A DNA stretch of 64,000 bases from Batrachochytrium dendrobatidis JAM81 (Eukaryota; Chytridiomycota; Chytridiomycetes; Rhizophydiales). Shown here piece after piece: positions 42,949 to 57,575 of the stretch. The position numbers were made by a program, and so were the translations under genes. The stretch's first letter is position 1. The number at the start of each line of letters is the position of its first letter. The stretch is from positions 31,421-95,420 of the forward strand of contig NW_006281111.1 in assembly GCF_000203795.2 (NCBI RefSeq), written 5' to 3'. Below the pieces are notes generated by a model. It ran no database searches and was not told the DNA's origin. It was given only the letters and a program-made list of their open reading frames with translations.

Positions 42949-45559
42949 CATCTTTTGCTATTTTTGGGCAGAATTGCTTTTGTTACTGACATCAGACTGT
43001 TTAGTCAACACTGCATACATGGCTTGTCAGTTTCAAACAAATATTGATTGTTTTAGCAGTTTTGTACCTAGTGATCATCTTTTGTCGTATCAGAAATGTC
43101 CATTGCATTGTAAAGATGGAAGCAAATTGTTTTTCATCTTGCATTGACTGGGTAAAGGACAAGCAATGTGATTGGTACAATACCGATGCATTCACTATAA
43201 TTAGAATGAAGAGAATATGGTATAGCACATGCTTCAGTAAGCGTGGCTGTTAGCATTCAGGTGATCATCAAGTTTATTTCACGAGCTAATTTGGTAGATT
43301 GAATTACTTGATTGGTCTGTCATTTGGTAGATGCTTTCTTTACTGCACAGGTTACTTGACTCCCGTGAGGGAAATAAAGCATGCTATGAGATATATATGT
43401 TATTGGTATGCTGTATTCTAAAAATGATTAGAAAATCTCGCAGAGTACCAATCGGGTTCACAAGAGTAGTGACGGGCTGTGCATGGCAACTAAATCATGC
43501 TCATCACAGCATTTAATCGATCACGCACGCATCGATTGATGTAGTGTATACGACCACTGTTTTGATGTAGGAGAATTCAAGACCAGACCCTAGTTTGCGC
43601 AAGGCTCTGTAATAACAGTGATGGGTCTAAATAGCAAGAATGATTCAAATGCACAGTGCTCAAGTTTGAAGAGTTGCAGCCGAGAACTATCTGGCTTGCT
43701 TTCAAATAGCGATGGATTGGGACTATGAGATCAAACGTGATACCCGTATTTGTTTACCTTGATAAAATACAGCTAGCAAGCATATACCACGGACTGGTAA
43801 AAGGTAATACCAATACGATAAGCATTTCAAAAAGTACGAGGCTCGAGGGACCATGAATTAATGCTAGTTTTGCATACGAGTCAAGCTTTTGACAAGAACC
43901 CAAAGAGCGGAAATTACATTCATGGGTATTCAAGCAGGGTACGCAATACTACTCAATATACCTGATGATGATAGTATCAAATTATGGTATTTTACAGCAA
44001 TCGGTATGATGAGGCATTATTCAAAGCCAGCCGAAAGCATTGTTGGACAAAGATTCAGCAAGGAATGCTTTTATTCAAGCCAAATAAATCAGTGCCAAGG
44101 ATAAGTCCATGATGGAGAATTAGAAACGGTAGAACACGCTTTGGCGTATATGCTGATAGAGGCGGGTATTGCGCAGCTGCATTTGATTGGATGTTCAAGA
44201 GTCGGCTGCTGAAGAATCCATATGGTTTACTCCTAATTAGAGTTTCAATAATGCCAGATACTGAAATACGAAGGGGATAATAGTTTATTCAAGAGTATGT
44301 TGTGAGGGGTATTTACCATTCAGCATATGCAAAAATGCGGACAAAGCAAAAAATAGCGCACAGCGACTCGTGAGAATAGAGAGCAGACAAATACAAATCG
44401 TGCTTGCACTTGGACAATAACATTGGGGCTGGGTAAGATTCGGCCGTATTTAAAATCTGGAGCAACATGTTTGATCATGACGGCAAAGATCTTGAACAGG
44501 CTCGAGCAGGAAGACGAGCAAAGCATTCGCTGCTGAGTCGTTTTTTGTAGCATGTGTTTGCCAGATAGTGAATATTAGGGCCGATGCGGAAGATCAAGTT
44601 TACAAGCGTAGTGGCAAAAGCGTAATCCATCAAATTATTTGTGCAGTCTATTCGCTGATAAGATGACAGTTGCCAGTTCCACAGCGAAACACAATCTTTG
44701 GGCAAGGTGCTTTTAGTGCATAACCAAACCTCACAGCACAAGAATGTTGATTTTATTACTAGCGGGGTGCTGGTTTGTTATTGATCTGGACTATCGTGTG
44801 CTTTTGTTATTCAGAATTAAATGCATGATGGCTGTTTAAAGCCAGGTTTGCCAGCTGGATTTAACTATGAAATAAAGGGTTTTTTTGCTTTTCAAGCACT
44901 GGTAATTCAGGTTTCTTGCAGCCAATTCAGTTTATAAAAAACCCTTCTCCCTCTTTCAAAGTCAGTGTAAATACATTAAGCAACCTGATTTACAGGGCAC
45001 CGTTGATATTCACTGCCCTGTAGCGCCAATTCAATTGATTTCAATACCAAGATATTTGACCACTAAAGCCTTGCTTACAAATTAAACCCGATTCAACTCA
45101 AGTAAGTATTCAAGTGGTAAATCACCAGTAGTGTTCAACGACTGTTTTCAGTTTGTTCTTTAACGCTTGCTCCACTAGCAAATGCTCTACTTGAACATGA
45201 ATGCTCAGCTTTTCTTTTAAATGTCAGCCCCATTCCCCAAGCTGAATGCTGTGAACCACTTAATGAACGGGAACCATTGTTTTGTTAATCCTATGAAACC
45301 CCACATTTATGAAAGCGTTGTTAACTTGTTGGTTTGACCCTTTTTGACCTTTTAGGTAATTGAGGATTCTAAACCAGTTTCTATCTGTAACCGGAAACGT
45401 GTTTGGCTTGGCATTGGCCATCCAATTGACTGGTAAGTTGTATTTGAAGCAACAGTGATTCCGGTTTTTGAATCTCGGCAGTTGGTTTAGACTGACATTA
45501 CAAATCCAACACTGGGTCCACCATAATTCTAGCTATTACTTTTAGACCAAAGGCCACTT
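42949..45559. other. Long gene-free stretch upstream of zinc-finger gene
   Basis: No supported gene over 2.6 kb. From about 43.3 kb the composition changes to less AT-rich, less repetitive sequence than the left half of the window. Near 44930-44960 TATAAAAAACCC is followed by a CT-rich run, and GTAAGT occurs at about 45100, so promoter, long 5' leader and a leader intron of the zinc-finger gene are plausible. Confidence 0.4.
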
Positions 45560-47317
45560 ATGCTATATATCCAGTCTATGAACCCTCCTCATAACCTGTG
45601 CCGATCGGACGACCACTGCTTTGACTTTCCCGCACCCACCGTTCCTACTAGCCATCTGACAACAACCAAGTCAGCGACACCAAATCCAGCATCTGGATCG
45701 ATTACTGATAATCACGCTACAGATTCAACTGGTGGATATCCAATCCATAAGGCAGCAGACCTACTGCCTTATCCTCTGTATAACCAGATCCAGTCCAAGG
45801 CTACTGTCTGGCCTCAGTCTCAGCTTCCGCTTCATGACAATCAGCCTCGTAATACTGTCGAGTTTGACTTCCAGCCATATATTTTTAATAAACAGCTAGA
45901 CCAACATTCAGATTGGCTGCCGTCGGTCACCAGCATGACAGCAGGCCAGCTATACACTACGTTTCCAACTCCACCGTTGATGCCCCACTTTCAAATAGAC
46001 TCTTTATCTCAGCAACAACTGGCTCATTCGCTTCTGCCTCGATCAGCTGCTTCGCACACCCACATGTCTGTTGCTAATCCTGATAATTCAACTGTCGCTA
46101 CCAAGCCATTTAGCAGCAGCGATACGGCTTCTATTAGTGGCAGTTCGGTTCCATCTGCACAAACTTCGCCAGAATCGCTTCTCTATGCTATGTTGAACCA
46201 TCCACCACCACTCACAATCAACATTGATGATCCGTTGGGATGGTCTCCACTGATTAATACACCCGTCATGTTGAACGATGCTGCCAATGTCTCGTTGTCT
46301 ACGAATAACATCATGCAGTCTATACTGCATACGCCTTTGATACCAATGACTCTGCCAATGCTTCCCCTCGAACATACTGACAATGCCACTGCTAGCTCTG
46401 CTATCTCTTCAACCCCTCTTGTCACACTGAATGACAATTATCCTGTCCTTGATCAGTCCATGCTTGCCTTGAACCATTTGGATGCAACTCACCCGAATTC
46501 GCTTAATGGGTCGCCCTCAAACTTGATTCTGAACGGATTGAACGATACGTGGGATATCAAGTCTAATTCCATGTCTTCAGCAGCAAACAGTCTAAAGTGG
46601 ACATGTTTGCCTTCCTCACAGTATCCGTTGGTTGATGGAAGTCCTGCACGATGTCAGACATTCTTTAACCCTTCTACTTCTGTAGATTTTACACGTGCCC
46701 GCTCTGCTTCTACATCGTTTTTAGAATTGCCCATTTCTACCACGTTTTATTCTGGAAGCGATTGCTCTGACCTCTCTGAGCGTACTGAAGACCGTAGTGC
46801 TAATTCAAATAGCAAACTGCAGCTGCTTGAACCAAGTCCTCCACTAACAGCGGTAGGATCTGGCGTTCCTGCTACTTTTCCCTCGGCCAAAGGAAACTCG
46901 AACCTGAAATTTCCGTCACCCAAGACCACCGCAGACTCTGCAGGTGAATCGTCATGTGTTCCTCCAAGTCGAAGATACTACTGCACATTCTCTGGATGCG
47001 ATCGCTGGTTTACTCGAAAAAACAATCTGGATGCGCACTACAGAACTCACACTGGTAATTGCTTATCGTCACTATAATTTTAATTTTTAATCATCTAAAC
47101 CTTGTTCTAATGGCTTGTTTATTTTTCAGGTGAGCGACCATCTGCCTGTACAGAGTGCGACAAAACATTCAACCGAAAGCATGATCTTAGTCGTCATATC
47201 TCCTCGGTTCATTTCAAATCGGATCGATATGGTCCTTGTGTCAAATGCGGCGCTCGTTTTCCAAGACAGGATGCATTTAAACGACATATGTATTCGTGCT
47301 CCCGACATCCCGAGTAA
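45560..47317 (+). CDS. C2H2 zinc-finger transcription factor
   Basis: Two exons (45560-47054 and 47130-47317) give 560 residues. The N-terminal ~470 residues are Ser/Thr/Pro/Asn-rich and disordered, as in activation regions. The C-terminus has three finger-like units: YYCTFSGCDRWFTRKNNLDA with HYRTHTG (classical C2H2), then ERPSACTECDKTFNRKHDLS with RHISSVH, then CVKCGARFPRQDAFKRHMYS with CSRH. The intron falls exactly in the TGE(R/K)P linker. Tandem C2H2 fingers bind DNA in the nucleus; the target is unknown. The ATG at 45560 is the first, and 45578 is an alternative. Confidence 0.88.
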
Positions 47318-47913
47318 AGTACTTGTCCAAGAATGATGGCGTCTGTTATTCGTCCTAGTTTTCACCACTGAAAATTAAAACCGGACAGTATCCTACTGGA
47401 ATGGTTGATGCATGTGCTACTTGGTTGATTGATGGGCTTGACATTGCTGTCCATCAACTCCATCTTTATCTCCCTTTGGCACTTTACTATTCCTACATTG
47501 AGACTCTTTTTTACAAATGGCCTCTGATTCTACTTGCACACAATCTTTTGACGTGAATATCATGGTTTTTTGAATATTGATATTCTTTCCATCTCTAAAA
47601 TGATGCAACGTACCACTATTTATGTATTCATAGATTTTTGCCCACCTTTTATTTATTTCCAATCGATTAATAAACCGGCTCAATGGGAAAATCTGTTTAT
47701 CGTCAATTTTTACGAGATTAGATAATTGATGGGTAGCGTGAAGAGTTGAAACCAGTTTATATTCCAATACAAGTATCAACAGATTGAAATATACACTTTT
47801 CATCAAAAGTGAGTCATTGTATACATTAATCAGCAAGTTTCATGTAGTTTATGATCTAGTTCAAAACATCATTACAATAGTGAATCCCACAATTCATATC
47901 CGACAAATGGTTT
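47318..47913. other. Intergenic between convergent genes, with an unproven ORF
   Basis: A 139-codon minus-strand frame at 47836-47417 contains LVKIDDKQIFPLSRFINRLE and looks mildly protein-like, but nothing is recognised and it would overlap the likely 3' UTRs. Confidence 0.3.
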
Positions 47914-50497
<2,584 letters not shown>

Positions 50498-50622
50498 ATT
50501 AAAATAATTTAATTTCCAGCCAATTCAAAGTATTTGAATTGACATCAAGTCACGTGCAATAAGGCGATGCGCGGCCGTGAAGATGGCTGTAATTATCAGC
50601 AAAACTTACCACAACGAGCACA

Positions 50623-53600
50623 ATGGTCGGATCTGCCTTTTCCGTGTCCAGAATCTTACTGCTGGTCTCTTCATGCTGTCTTGTTTCTGCTGATTTTGCC
50701 TCGTATGGTTTCACTGCAGAGGTACTGTGTTTTCCGCATATTTGAACACATGTGCTTGTCGAGTATTGCAACCCAACATATTTGATTAATTCATGTTAAA
50801 TATCATTCAACATGCTTGCATGTGTAATAGGATCTTGTCAGCATGCACAAACTGTCTAATCCGGTTGTTTCGCCTAAAGGACACATGACTGCTTATACGG
50901 TATCGCACTACAATACATCAACTACTATCACTACTCGTTCATTGTATTTATCACACCTGCCACAAAGCGAGTCTGAGCATCCCAATTTGAGTACACCTGA
51001 AACTGCATTGGCAACTGGTCCTGTTCTTGTAGGATCTGATGTTGGATCTGATCCCTTTTGGATGTCTGACAGTGTGTTGGCAGTGCTTTGTTCCCGTGAG
51101 GGTCTGAATCAGGTAAATAGGGGTTGCATTCCACAAAAACCATAAAAGTAATCAAGGGAATAATTATCCTGACAATGCTGTAACCCTCAAATAATCAACT
51201 ATTGCTCAAATTCGCCAATCGGATTTCATTGTTTTTATATTTTGAATAGATTTGTGTTTCAAACATCACCAATGCTCTCGAGGGTACTCCTGTTGAATTC
51301 AAGCAAATCACTCAACTAGTTCATGGTGTAACTACTGCCAAATATCACACTGCATCAGGTCTGCTCGCATTCACTTCAACAGTCGTTGTAGCTCCTAATC
51401 CACGCAAGGTAAAGGGCTCGTCCGCTATGGTCTATGATAAGCTATTCGTGCGTCATTGGGACACTTATCTTGATCCTACCGCTCGTAGCCATTTGTTTGT
51501 TGCTCGTCTTACACTCGATGCATTGCATACTACCGTTGTTAAAGAGGGCGATGTGGTTGATTTATTTACTAGTCAGCCCGATCTTGAAACTCCTGTAAGA
51601 AATCCGACTGTTTTCATTTGTTAAACTTTTTTGACCAAATAGTCACTGACATGAGTTTGCTTTATCCACAATGATAGGTTGCTCCGTTTGGATCCACCAC
51701 CGATTACGACTTTTCTCCAGACGGAACTACTATTGTTTTTACTTCTCGTGTTCCCGAACGTAAAGCTGCTTGGAATACAAACACTGACGTCTATACCATA
51801 CTCACTGATGGAACTCAACCACCTGTTTCCTTATCCAAGAAAAATCTTGGTGCCGATTCACTTCCTACTTTCTCTCCATCTGGCGACTTGATTGCTTGGC
51901 TTCAGATGCGTGTATGTATTGTGTGAACCAACTGAATAGTCTGAATTCACCACTGATTTATTGACAATCAATGTATACCATTTTAAATACTTTTAGGAAC
52001 CTGGCTACGAGTCAGATAAGAATGTGATTGTTGTTTACAACAGAATCAAGGCAACACAACATATTCTTACCAAAAAATGGGATCGCAGTCCTAGCTCTGT
52101 TGCTTTTCTTTCCGAGACACTGCTGGTTATCACTGCTCAAGACAAGGGCCACAATCGTGTCTTTACAGTGGACATCACTACCGACAAAGTTGTTGAGCGC
52201 TACTCTGATTCGACCCTTCATAGCATTTCTGTTGTTCCTGGCACCAATACTTTTACCGCTCTTTCCAACAGCATGCTATACCCTGACAAACTTGTTGTGA
52301 TGGATATGGAAAAATGGACAGTTGCTTTCCTCACTCATTTTAACGACGAGCATCTTGCTTCGAGAGAACTGGCACTTTCAGAAGAATTTTGGTTCAAGGG
52401 TGCCAAGAACGAAAAAGTACACGGATGGCTCCTAAAACCCCATTATTTCAACAAGGATAAAAAGTATCCATTGGCCTTTTTAATTCATGGTGGACCAGAA
52501 GGTGCTTGGAATGACGACTGGTCGTACAGATGGAACCCACAGGTGTTTGCTGCCCAAGGCTACTTTGGTGAGTTAAAATAATTTGACCAACAAGCTGAAA
52601 CCATTCTTGAACCAATACTGACATACTTTTATAACAAGTCGCCGTCATCAACTTTCATGGATCAACTGGGTTTGGTTCAGAATTCACCCGTTCTATTCTT
52701 GGAAACTGGGGTGGTGCGCCATTTGAAGACAACATGAAAGGTCTCAAATATGTTCTTGAACAGAATCCTCAAATTGATCACCGTCGCGTCGCAGCTCTCG
52801 GTGCATCCTATGGTGGATTCATGATCAACTGGATCAATGGTCACTCGAAAAAGTTTGCTTGTTTAGGTAAAAGCCATTTGTACTATTCTTGATCAACAGT
52901 GACTTGGTAAGCTCATACAATGCGTTACTATTAGTAAACCACGATGGCATTTTCGATCCTCGCTCTGCGTATTTCAGTACTGAAGAACTGTTCTTTAAAG
53001 AAAGCGAGGTATTGTTTTTAATGCTTATAAAGCACATGAGTTGAGAATATGTGTCTTGTTTGCAAGTAAAACTTACTCATGGGCATTGATGTTTAATTTT
53101 CAGTTTAAAGGAACTCCATATGATCGCAAAGCAGCCAAGCTTTACGAAAAGTATTCTCCTGCTCTTTACTCTCATAAGTGGGTCACTCCTACATTGGTTA
53201 TTCATAGCGAGCGTGACTATCGTCTTCCTATCACTGAAGGTCTTGCTACATTCACTGCTCTTCAACGTCGTGGTGTTCCCAGTCGACTCTTGTATTTCCC
53301 TGATGAAAGTAAGTTTTTTTTAAAAAGCATGAATTCAATCTCTATTTTAAATACCGTATTTAAACTATGTTGTCAACTCACCATTCCTCATGTTCTGATG
53401 GGCTTCCATTTTAGACCACTGGGTTTTAAAGCCTGCCAATTCTCTTCAATGGCATGCAGAAGTGTTTGAATGGATTGGTCAATATACATCCGAATCTCGT
53501 GTTGCTGGAATTTCTACACAACATGATGATGATATGGACGATATGATCGACAATGTGGTATCCGATGAATCTATCCAACGATGGGTGATTCAAGGCAACG

Positions 53601-53629
53601 CACCCGATCTCATCATCAATGCTGAATAA
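50623..53629 (+). CDS. Secreted dipeptidyl peptidase V-like serine peptidase (S9)
   Basis: Nine exons: 50623-50721, 50831-51112, 51250-51594, 51678-51911, 51997-52567, 52639-52866, 52935-53008, 53104-53308 and 53415-53629. The sum closes at 750 residues. Exon 1 supplies a signal peptide (MVGSAFSVSRILLLVSSCCL), so the enzyme is secreted or endomembrane. A beta-propeller N-terminal domain (FDYDFSPDG-like blades: STTDYDFSPDGTTIVFTSR, LPTFSPSGDLIAWLQM) precedes the alpha/beta-hydrolase domain: LAFLIHGGPEGAWNDDWSYR, nucleophile GASYGG (Ser codon 52806-52808), Asp in HSERDYRLP and His in NHWVLKP. All three catalytic residues are present. DPP5-type enzymes release N-terminal dipeptides and are used by fungi in protein digestion. 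It is divergent from PRP43 with ~125 bp between start codons. Confidence 0.92.
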
Positions 53630-53832
53630 ATCTCAACCTACCGCGTGATATCTACCATTGAGTTGATTCAACTATACTTTTAACTTGATTCAAATTCAAT
53701 CAAATAAAAAAGGGGTTCGAGTCATTGGATTGTATTTTATTTCACACTTTGTAACTTGTATCTCGTAACCAACAATACGAATCCAATTCTGAACAATTTT
53801 TTATTATATATTGAATCAGATGATAAATCAAA

Positions 53833-56412
53833 TCACAGTATGGATGAATCCGATTCTGTATTGAGTTGTTGGACAACTGGATTAGAGTTGGTAGTAACTA
53901 GAGGGTTGGGTTCAGTGTCAAGAGACTCATTTGAAGGGTGAATACGATCAGTGGATGATTTGAGGTTTGAAATGACGGATGGAATATCGGTAACAGATTG
54001 TGGACGAGGCGTCAATGAGGCGTCATTGGATGGTTCCATGGGAGTGGCAGTCATGTTGGAAACTCGACGACGAGATGTATTGGCCCAGGTTTCGACACGA
54101 TCACATATTTTGTGACAATCGATACGATAGTTGTCAGAACTAGAGTCAATCAATCCACCATACACACCCTCTTTAAATGCATGAACAACAGTTGGAACGA
54201 GTATATCTACAAAAGCTCGACAAAAGTCTTCCAATTCTGTACGTCGCGTGTCGGACCAAAGCTGCCAATCAGATGAAGCAAGATCCGCTGTAGTTTCAGA
54301 TACAAGAGTCAAGGAGGTAACAATGAATGAAGAGATGGTGGGAATAAGAGACAGACACGGAAGTAGACGAAGTTGGTTGAAAGAGGCCAAAAACGTATTG
54401 AGAAGTGTGCCCAATGGTGGATAGGATAGCAAAGCCAATGGCGGTTGATGAGTACTGCTTGCTCCAGCATTACCAGAAGAATGCCTTCCACTTCCCAAAT
54501 TACTTACTACGCTTGATCTTAGCGAGTCGGGTAGAGATGTATGAGAAGTTGCAGTGTTTGAACGACTACCGCCCATAATGCTGACAGCGTAAAGACCTGT
54601 AAGACGAGTTTTTACCGCCCATGCCACAAATGTATCGACACCGTGAGCCATTTGAGTGGTTACAATGCGTTCCACAGCAAGTTCAAACACACCCGATACA
54701 GCTTGACGGAAATCAATACCAACCCTGCCTAGTGACATGCCATAGTACATGGTCTGAGTAAGAATAGAATTGACAGCAGATACATCATCAATCGGAGGAG
54801 CAGCAGCAAGTGCAGGTGGCATGGCGTATTTATTCATCGGAGCGCCAATGTTGTTTTTTATAAATGAATCTGCAGTCTGATTGCTATGAAGCAATGTCTG
54901 AGTAGAATCTTGGGGAGTCGATGGTAATTCATACAAGTCCAACAGATGAACACGTAGCACACTGAGAAAATTGTTTACTACATGAGTAACGTATGATGCA
55001 AGGATGGACTGGGATGTAAAACTTGACGAAGTTTCGTATACATGGGACGAAGAAGAAATGTGCTCGAATGACGATCCAAACCCAGAACCAAGTATTGGAA
55101 ATGTAGTAGAATGAGAATTTGCCAAAGGAGAAAGCACTGTTTGTGAGTCAAAGAACATTGCCTTGTACTGAGTGACAATATCAAAAAACAGCTCGCGAGA
55201 GATCTCAATATAGCGCTTGAGATACTCGACTCTAGACTGATGCCATGTGTCAGGTTTCTTTTGTTCATCCTTTTCAGCAGTAGACCCAGTAGTGCTGTTA
55301 CGTATAGGTAAAGAAACACCATGAGCAACCCTGCCATCGATGGCTGCAAGACGAGTTGACATGTACAGATCGCGTTGCTGTAAAAACACAAGACGCAATT
55401 CTGACTCAGCCAATGCACCCATACGACGCAGATAACCAATGACTCGAATACATAGAGGAAGCTTGATGTTGCCTCGAAGTAGTAAAATCAGCTGGCTAAG
55501 CATCATTTCGGCAGACACATCGACTTGCTGGGCAATGCGAGTCACGATTGGAAGGTTTGGATATCTGGATGGTAAACGTTGCACATGTACACGTAAACTC
55601 ATGGCTTCTTCATAATATCCTCCACGAATAAAGGTATTGAAGAGTTTGGGAATATCCAGAATTTCAATCAAACAGTCATGTTGAGCGAGTATGAGCAATA
55701 AAGTACGATGCTTTTCAGAAATGCCAGTAGAGCTCACAGACAATGCACTAATGGACTCTTTTAAAGAAGATATTGCGCAAGTTAGTTTTGGGATTTCTGT
55801 AGATATGCTGGAGAGTTCCTTTCTAATATCATTGCAAGACTCGTGAGCACGAAGGAATGATCTGTACTCGTTGAATGCCACAGCAGAAAGTTGCCTAGAT
55901 AGCCTGGTTTGTTCGGCAGATAAATGCTCAGGTTCTTTTTTCACAGCATCTAAAGAGCTGGTGGTAAGATGATCGAAATATGCCACGAGCTCTGGATTTG
56001 CATCGAACATGGACTGAGAGATTTGACTGGTGGCAGGCTGCAGCATGGACGACATTACATCAGAACTAGACTGTTGCTGATTCAATGGCTGACTAATACT
56101 AAATCTACGCTGATGACGTTCTGTTTGATGAGCGAGTTTATGCGGATCTAATTGAACAGACAAGGATGGTCTATGATGGGCAGTAGTTTTTGTAGCAACT
56201 GAAGCATGATTCTCAAAATCAGACGAATGCTGAGTATTGGCAGTGGATATAGAGTGAGCCAAGTTGGAATATGATTTGCCGAGCCTTTTTATATGTGATG
56301 GAATATCAGACGATGATGGATTAACAGGGATAGAATGACGAAGTAGTACTTGAATAAGCGGTGCATATGATTTAGTAGCAGAATCTGATGGCAGATGAAT
56401 AATATTCGACAT
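53833..56412 (-). CDS. COG8: Conserved oligomeric Golgi complex subunit 8 (COG8/Dor1)
   Basis: A single 859-residue frame from the ATG at 56412 (the longer frame begins with TTG). COG8 is part of lobe B of the COG tether for retrograde traffic in the Golgi. The N-terminal ~165 residues are Ser-rich and family-variable. The Dor1 core follows: LSRQLSAVAFNEYRSFLRAH, LIEILDIPKLFNTFIRGGYY, EEAMSLRVHVQRLPSRYPNL, CIRVIGYLRRMGALAESELR and LVFLQQRDLYMSTRLAAIDG. These are the strongest conserved segments in the family. A long disordered Ser/Asn tail ends the protein. It is longer than human COG8 (612 residues) because of both tails. It is convergent with the DPP5-like gene, 203 bp apart. Confidence 0.9.
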   Translation of the reverse strand: MSNIIHLPSDSATKSYAPLIQVLLRHSIPVNPSSSDIPSHIKRLGKSYSNLAHSISTANTQHSSDFENHASVATKTTAHHRPSLSVQLDPHKLAHQTERHQRRFSISQPLNQQQSSSDVMSSMLQPATSQISQSMFDANPELVAYFDHLTTSSLDAVKKEPEHLSAEQTRLSRQLSAVAFNEYRSFLRAHESCNDIRKELSSISTEIPKLTCAISSLKESISALSVSSTGISEKHRTLLLILAQHDCLIEILDIPKLFNTFIRGGYYEEAMSLRVHVQRLPSRYPNLPIVTRIAQQVDVSAEMMLSQLILLLRGNIKLPLCIRVIGYLRRMGALAESELRLVFLQQRDLYMSTRLAAIDGRVAHGVSLPIRNSTTGSTAEKDEQKKPDTWHQSRVEYLKRYIEISRELFFDIVTQYKAMFFDSQTVLSPLANSHSTTFPILGSGFGSSFEHISSSSHVYETSSSFTSQSILASYVTHVVNNFLSVLRVHLLDLYELPSTPQDSTQTLLHSNQTADSFIKNNIGAPMNKYAMPPALAAAPPIDDVSAVNSILTQTMYYGMSLGRVGIDFRQAVSGVFELAVERIVTTQMAHGVDTFVAWAVKTRLTGLYAVSIMGGSRSNTATSHTSLPDSLRSSVVSNLGSGRHSSGNAGASSTHQPPLALLSYPPLGTLLNTFLASFNQLRLLPCLSLIPTISSFIVTSLTLVSETTADLASSDWQLWSDTRRTELEDFCRAFVDILVPTVVHAFKEGVYGGLIDSSSDNYRIDCHKICDRVETWANTSRRRVSNMTATPMEPSNDASLTPRPQSVTDIPSVISNLKSSTDRIHPSNESLDTEPNPLVTTNSNPVVQQLNTESDSSIL

Positions 56413-56718
56413 GTTATTCGGCAACTGAATGGCTGTTGAGAGTCGATACAATTATCACAGATTTTGGGTTGAAATCAATTCGAGTTTGACAACGTATTTA
56501 TCAATGAATACGTTCAAGCTGTTATTAGAATGAAGAGTTTATTTGAAGAGTTGGAATAATGTTGAGCAACCATCAATACTCTGAATTGTGTACTGATACA
56601 GATGTAGATGCAAGTGCAACTTGAGAGAATTCATCGTAATATCTACTCAATTCAGACAAGAAACTTGAATAGTTTATTATTCAAACCCAATCTACATTCA
56701 TAAACATAATTCATCAGT
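56413..56718. other. Short intergenic, no gene seen
   Basis: Presumably the promoter of COG8 (minus) and the 3' UTR of the next minus-strand gene. Confidence 0.5.
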
Positions 56719-57323
56719 TTATTCCTTTTTGGGCTTCTTTGCAGATTTAGCAGCAGCTTTAGCTTTCTCTAATTCCTCCTCGTCAGCCTCGACCATGGAT
56801 ACTTGAACCAAAGCAGTTATAGCCAAAAGAGCCAGTACTCCAGCATGAAGCATTGACACTTGATACAGCGACATGGTTTGCACCTCGGGTTTCATATAGG
56901 ACTTGGATCTAAAGGAGTTCATAATAGGACGAGCATAAAAGATTTCGATTACGGCAGCAGCAGTAAAGGTTATAAAGGAAACGATAGAAAGAAAGCGTTT
57001 CTCAGGACGCTTGACAATTCCACCGATAAGGGAAAGGAATACAGTGACAGTTATAGCTATTAAAGCATAGTCAAAGTTGGGTGGAGCCTCAAGAAGCTGT
57101 CGATAGAATGACTAGAACATGAACAAGATTAGCATGTTGATATCATCATGACTGTTGTTACACTCGAGTTTACCTCTGCAGTAAAGCGTACAGACGAAGG
57201 AACTCTAGACTTGAGTGCAGAGAGATCTGATCCAAAGTGAGACCACCACATACTCTCAACCCTAGCCTGTAATGTGAAGTGACCAGCAAGAAACCCTAGT
57301 AGCACATTTTGAAGGATTGCCAT
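56719..57323 (-). CDS. SHR3: SHR3-like amino-acid permease chaperone
   Basis: Two exons (57323-57174 and 57111-56719) give 180 residues, a usual SHR3 size. Four hydrophobic segments are visible: MAILQNVLLGFLAGHFTL, then a lumenal segment WWSHFGSDLSALKSRVPSSV and FYRQLLEAPPNFDYALIAIT running into helix 2, FLSIVSFITFTAAAVIEIFY, and LHAGVLALLAITALVQVSMV; the C-terminus is a Lys/Ala tail (KSAKKPKKE). Shr3 resides in the ER membrane and lets amino-acid permeases fold and enter COPII vesicles; the Lys tail faces the cytosol. An amino-acid transporter is the divergent neighbour, about 250 bp away. Similarity is by layout and a few residues, so the name is probable rather than certain. Confidence 0.65.
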
Positions 57324-57494
57324 GATGGTTGTTGAAAGAAGAGGAAAGTAAATCAACCATTTGTGGTAATCAAGAGCTGATCTCGACCATCCACTTACTA
57401 GTGATGAATGCAAGAGCGTATTGCACATCCATGACAATCCATGAGCCACTCCATGCTGTTGAATTCTTGTTTCATGTGTTGATTCTATTGACTT

Positions 57495-57573
57495 GTATTG
57501 GATATTACTCTTGACTTTGAGTAGATTACTCTCGACTTTGAGGATATTACTCTTGACTTTGAGTAGATTACTC
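57495..57573 (+). repeat. About 24-bp tandem repeat in the transporter promoter
   Basis: Three to four units built on ATTACTCTTGACTTTGAG, alternating with GATTACTCTCGACTTTGAGG. The array ends three bases before the transporter ATG, so it forms the immediate 5' leader. Confidence 0.85.
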
Positions 57574-57575
57574 CA

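Noticed and set aside
47417..47836. 139-codon minus-strand frame between the zinc-finger gene and PRP43
   Set aside because: No recognisable family and likely 3' UTR overlap; kept only as a note in the intergenic entry.
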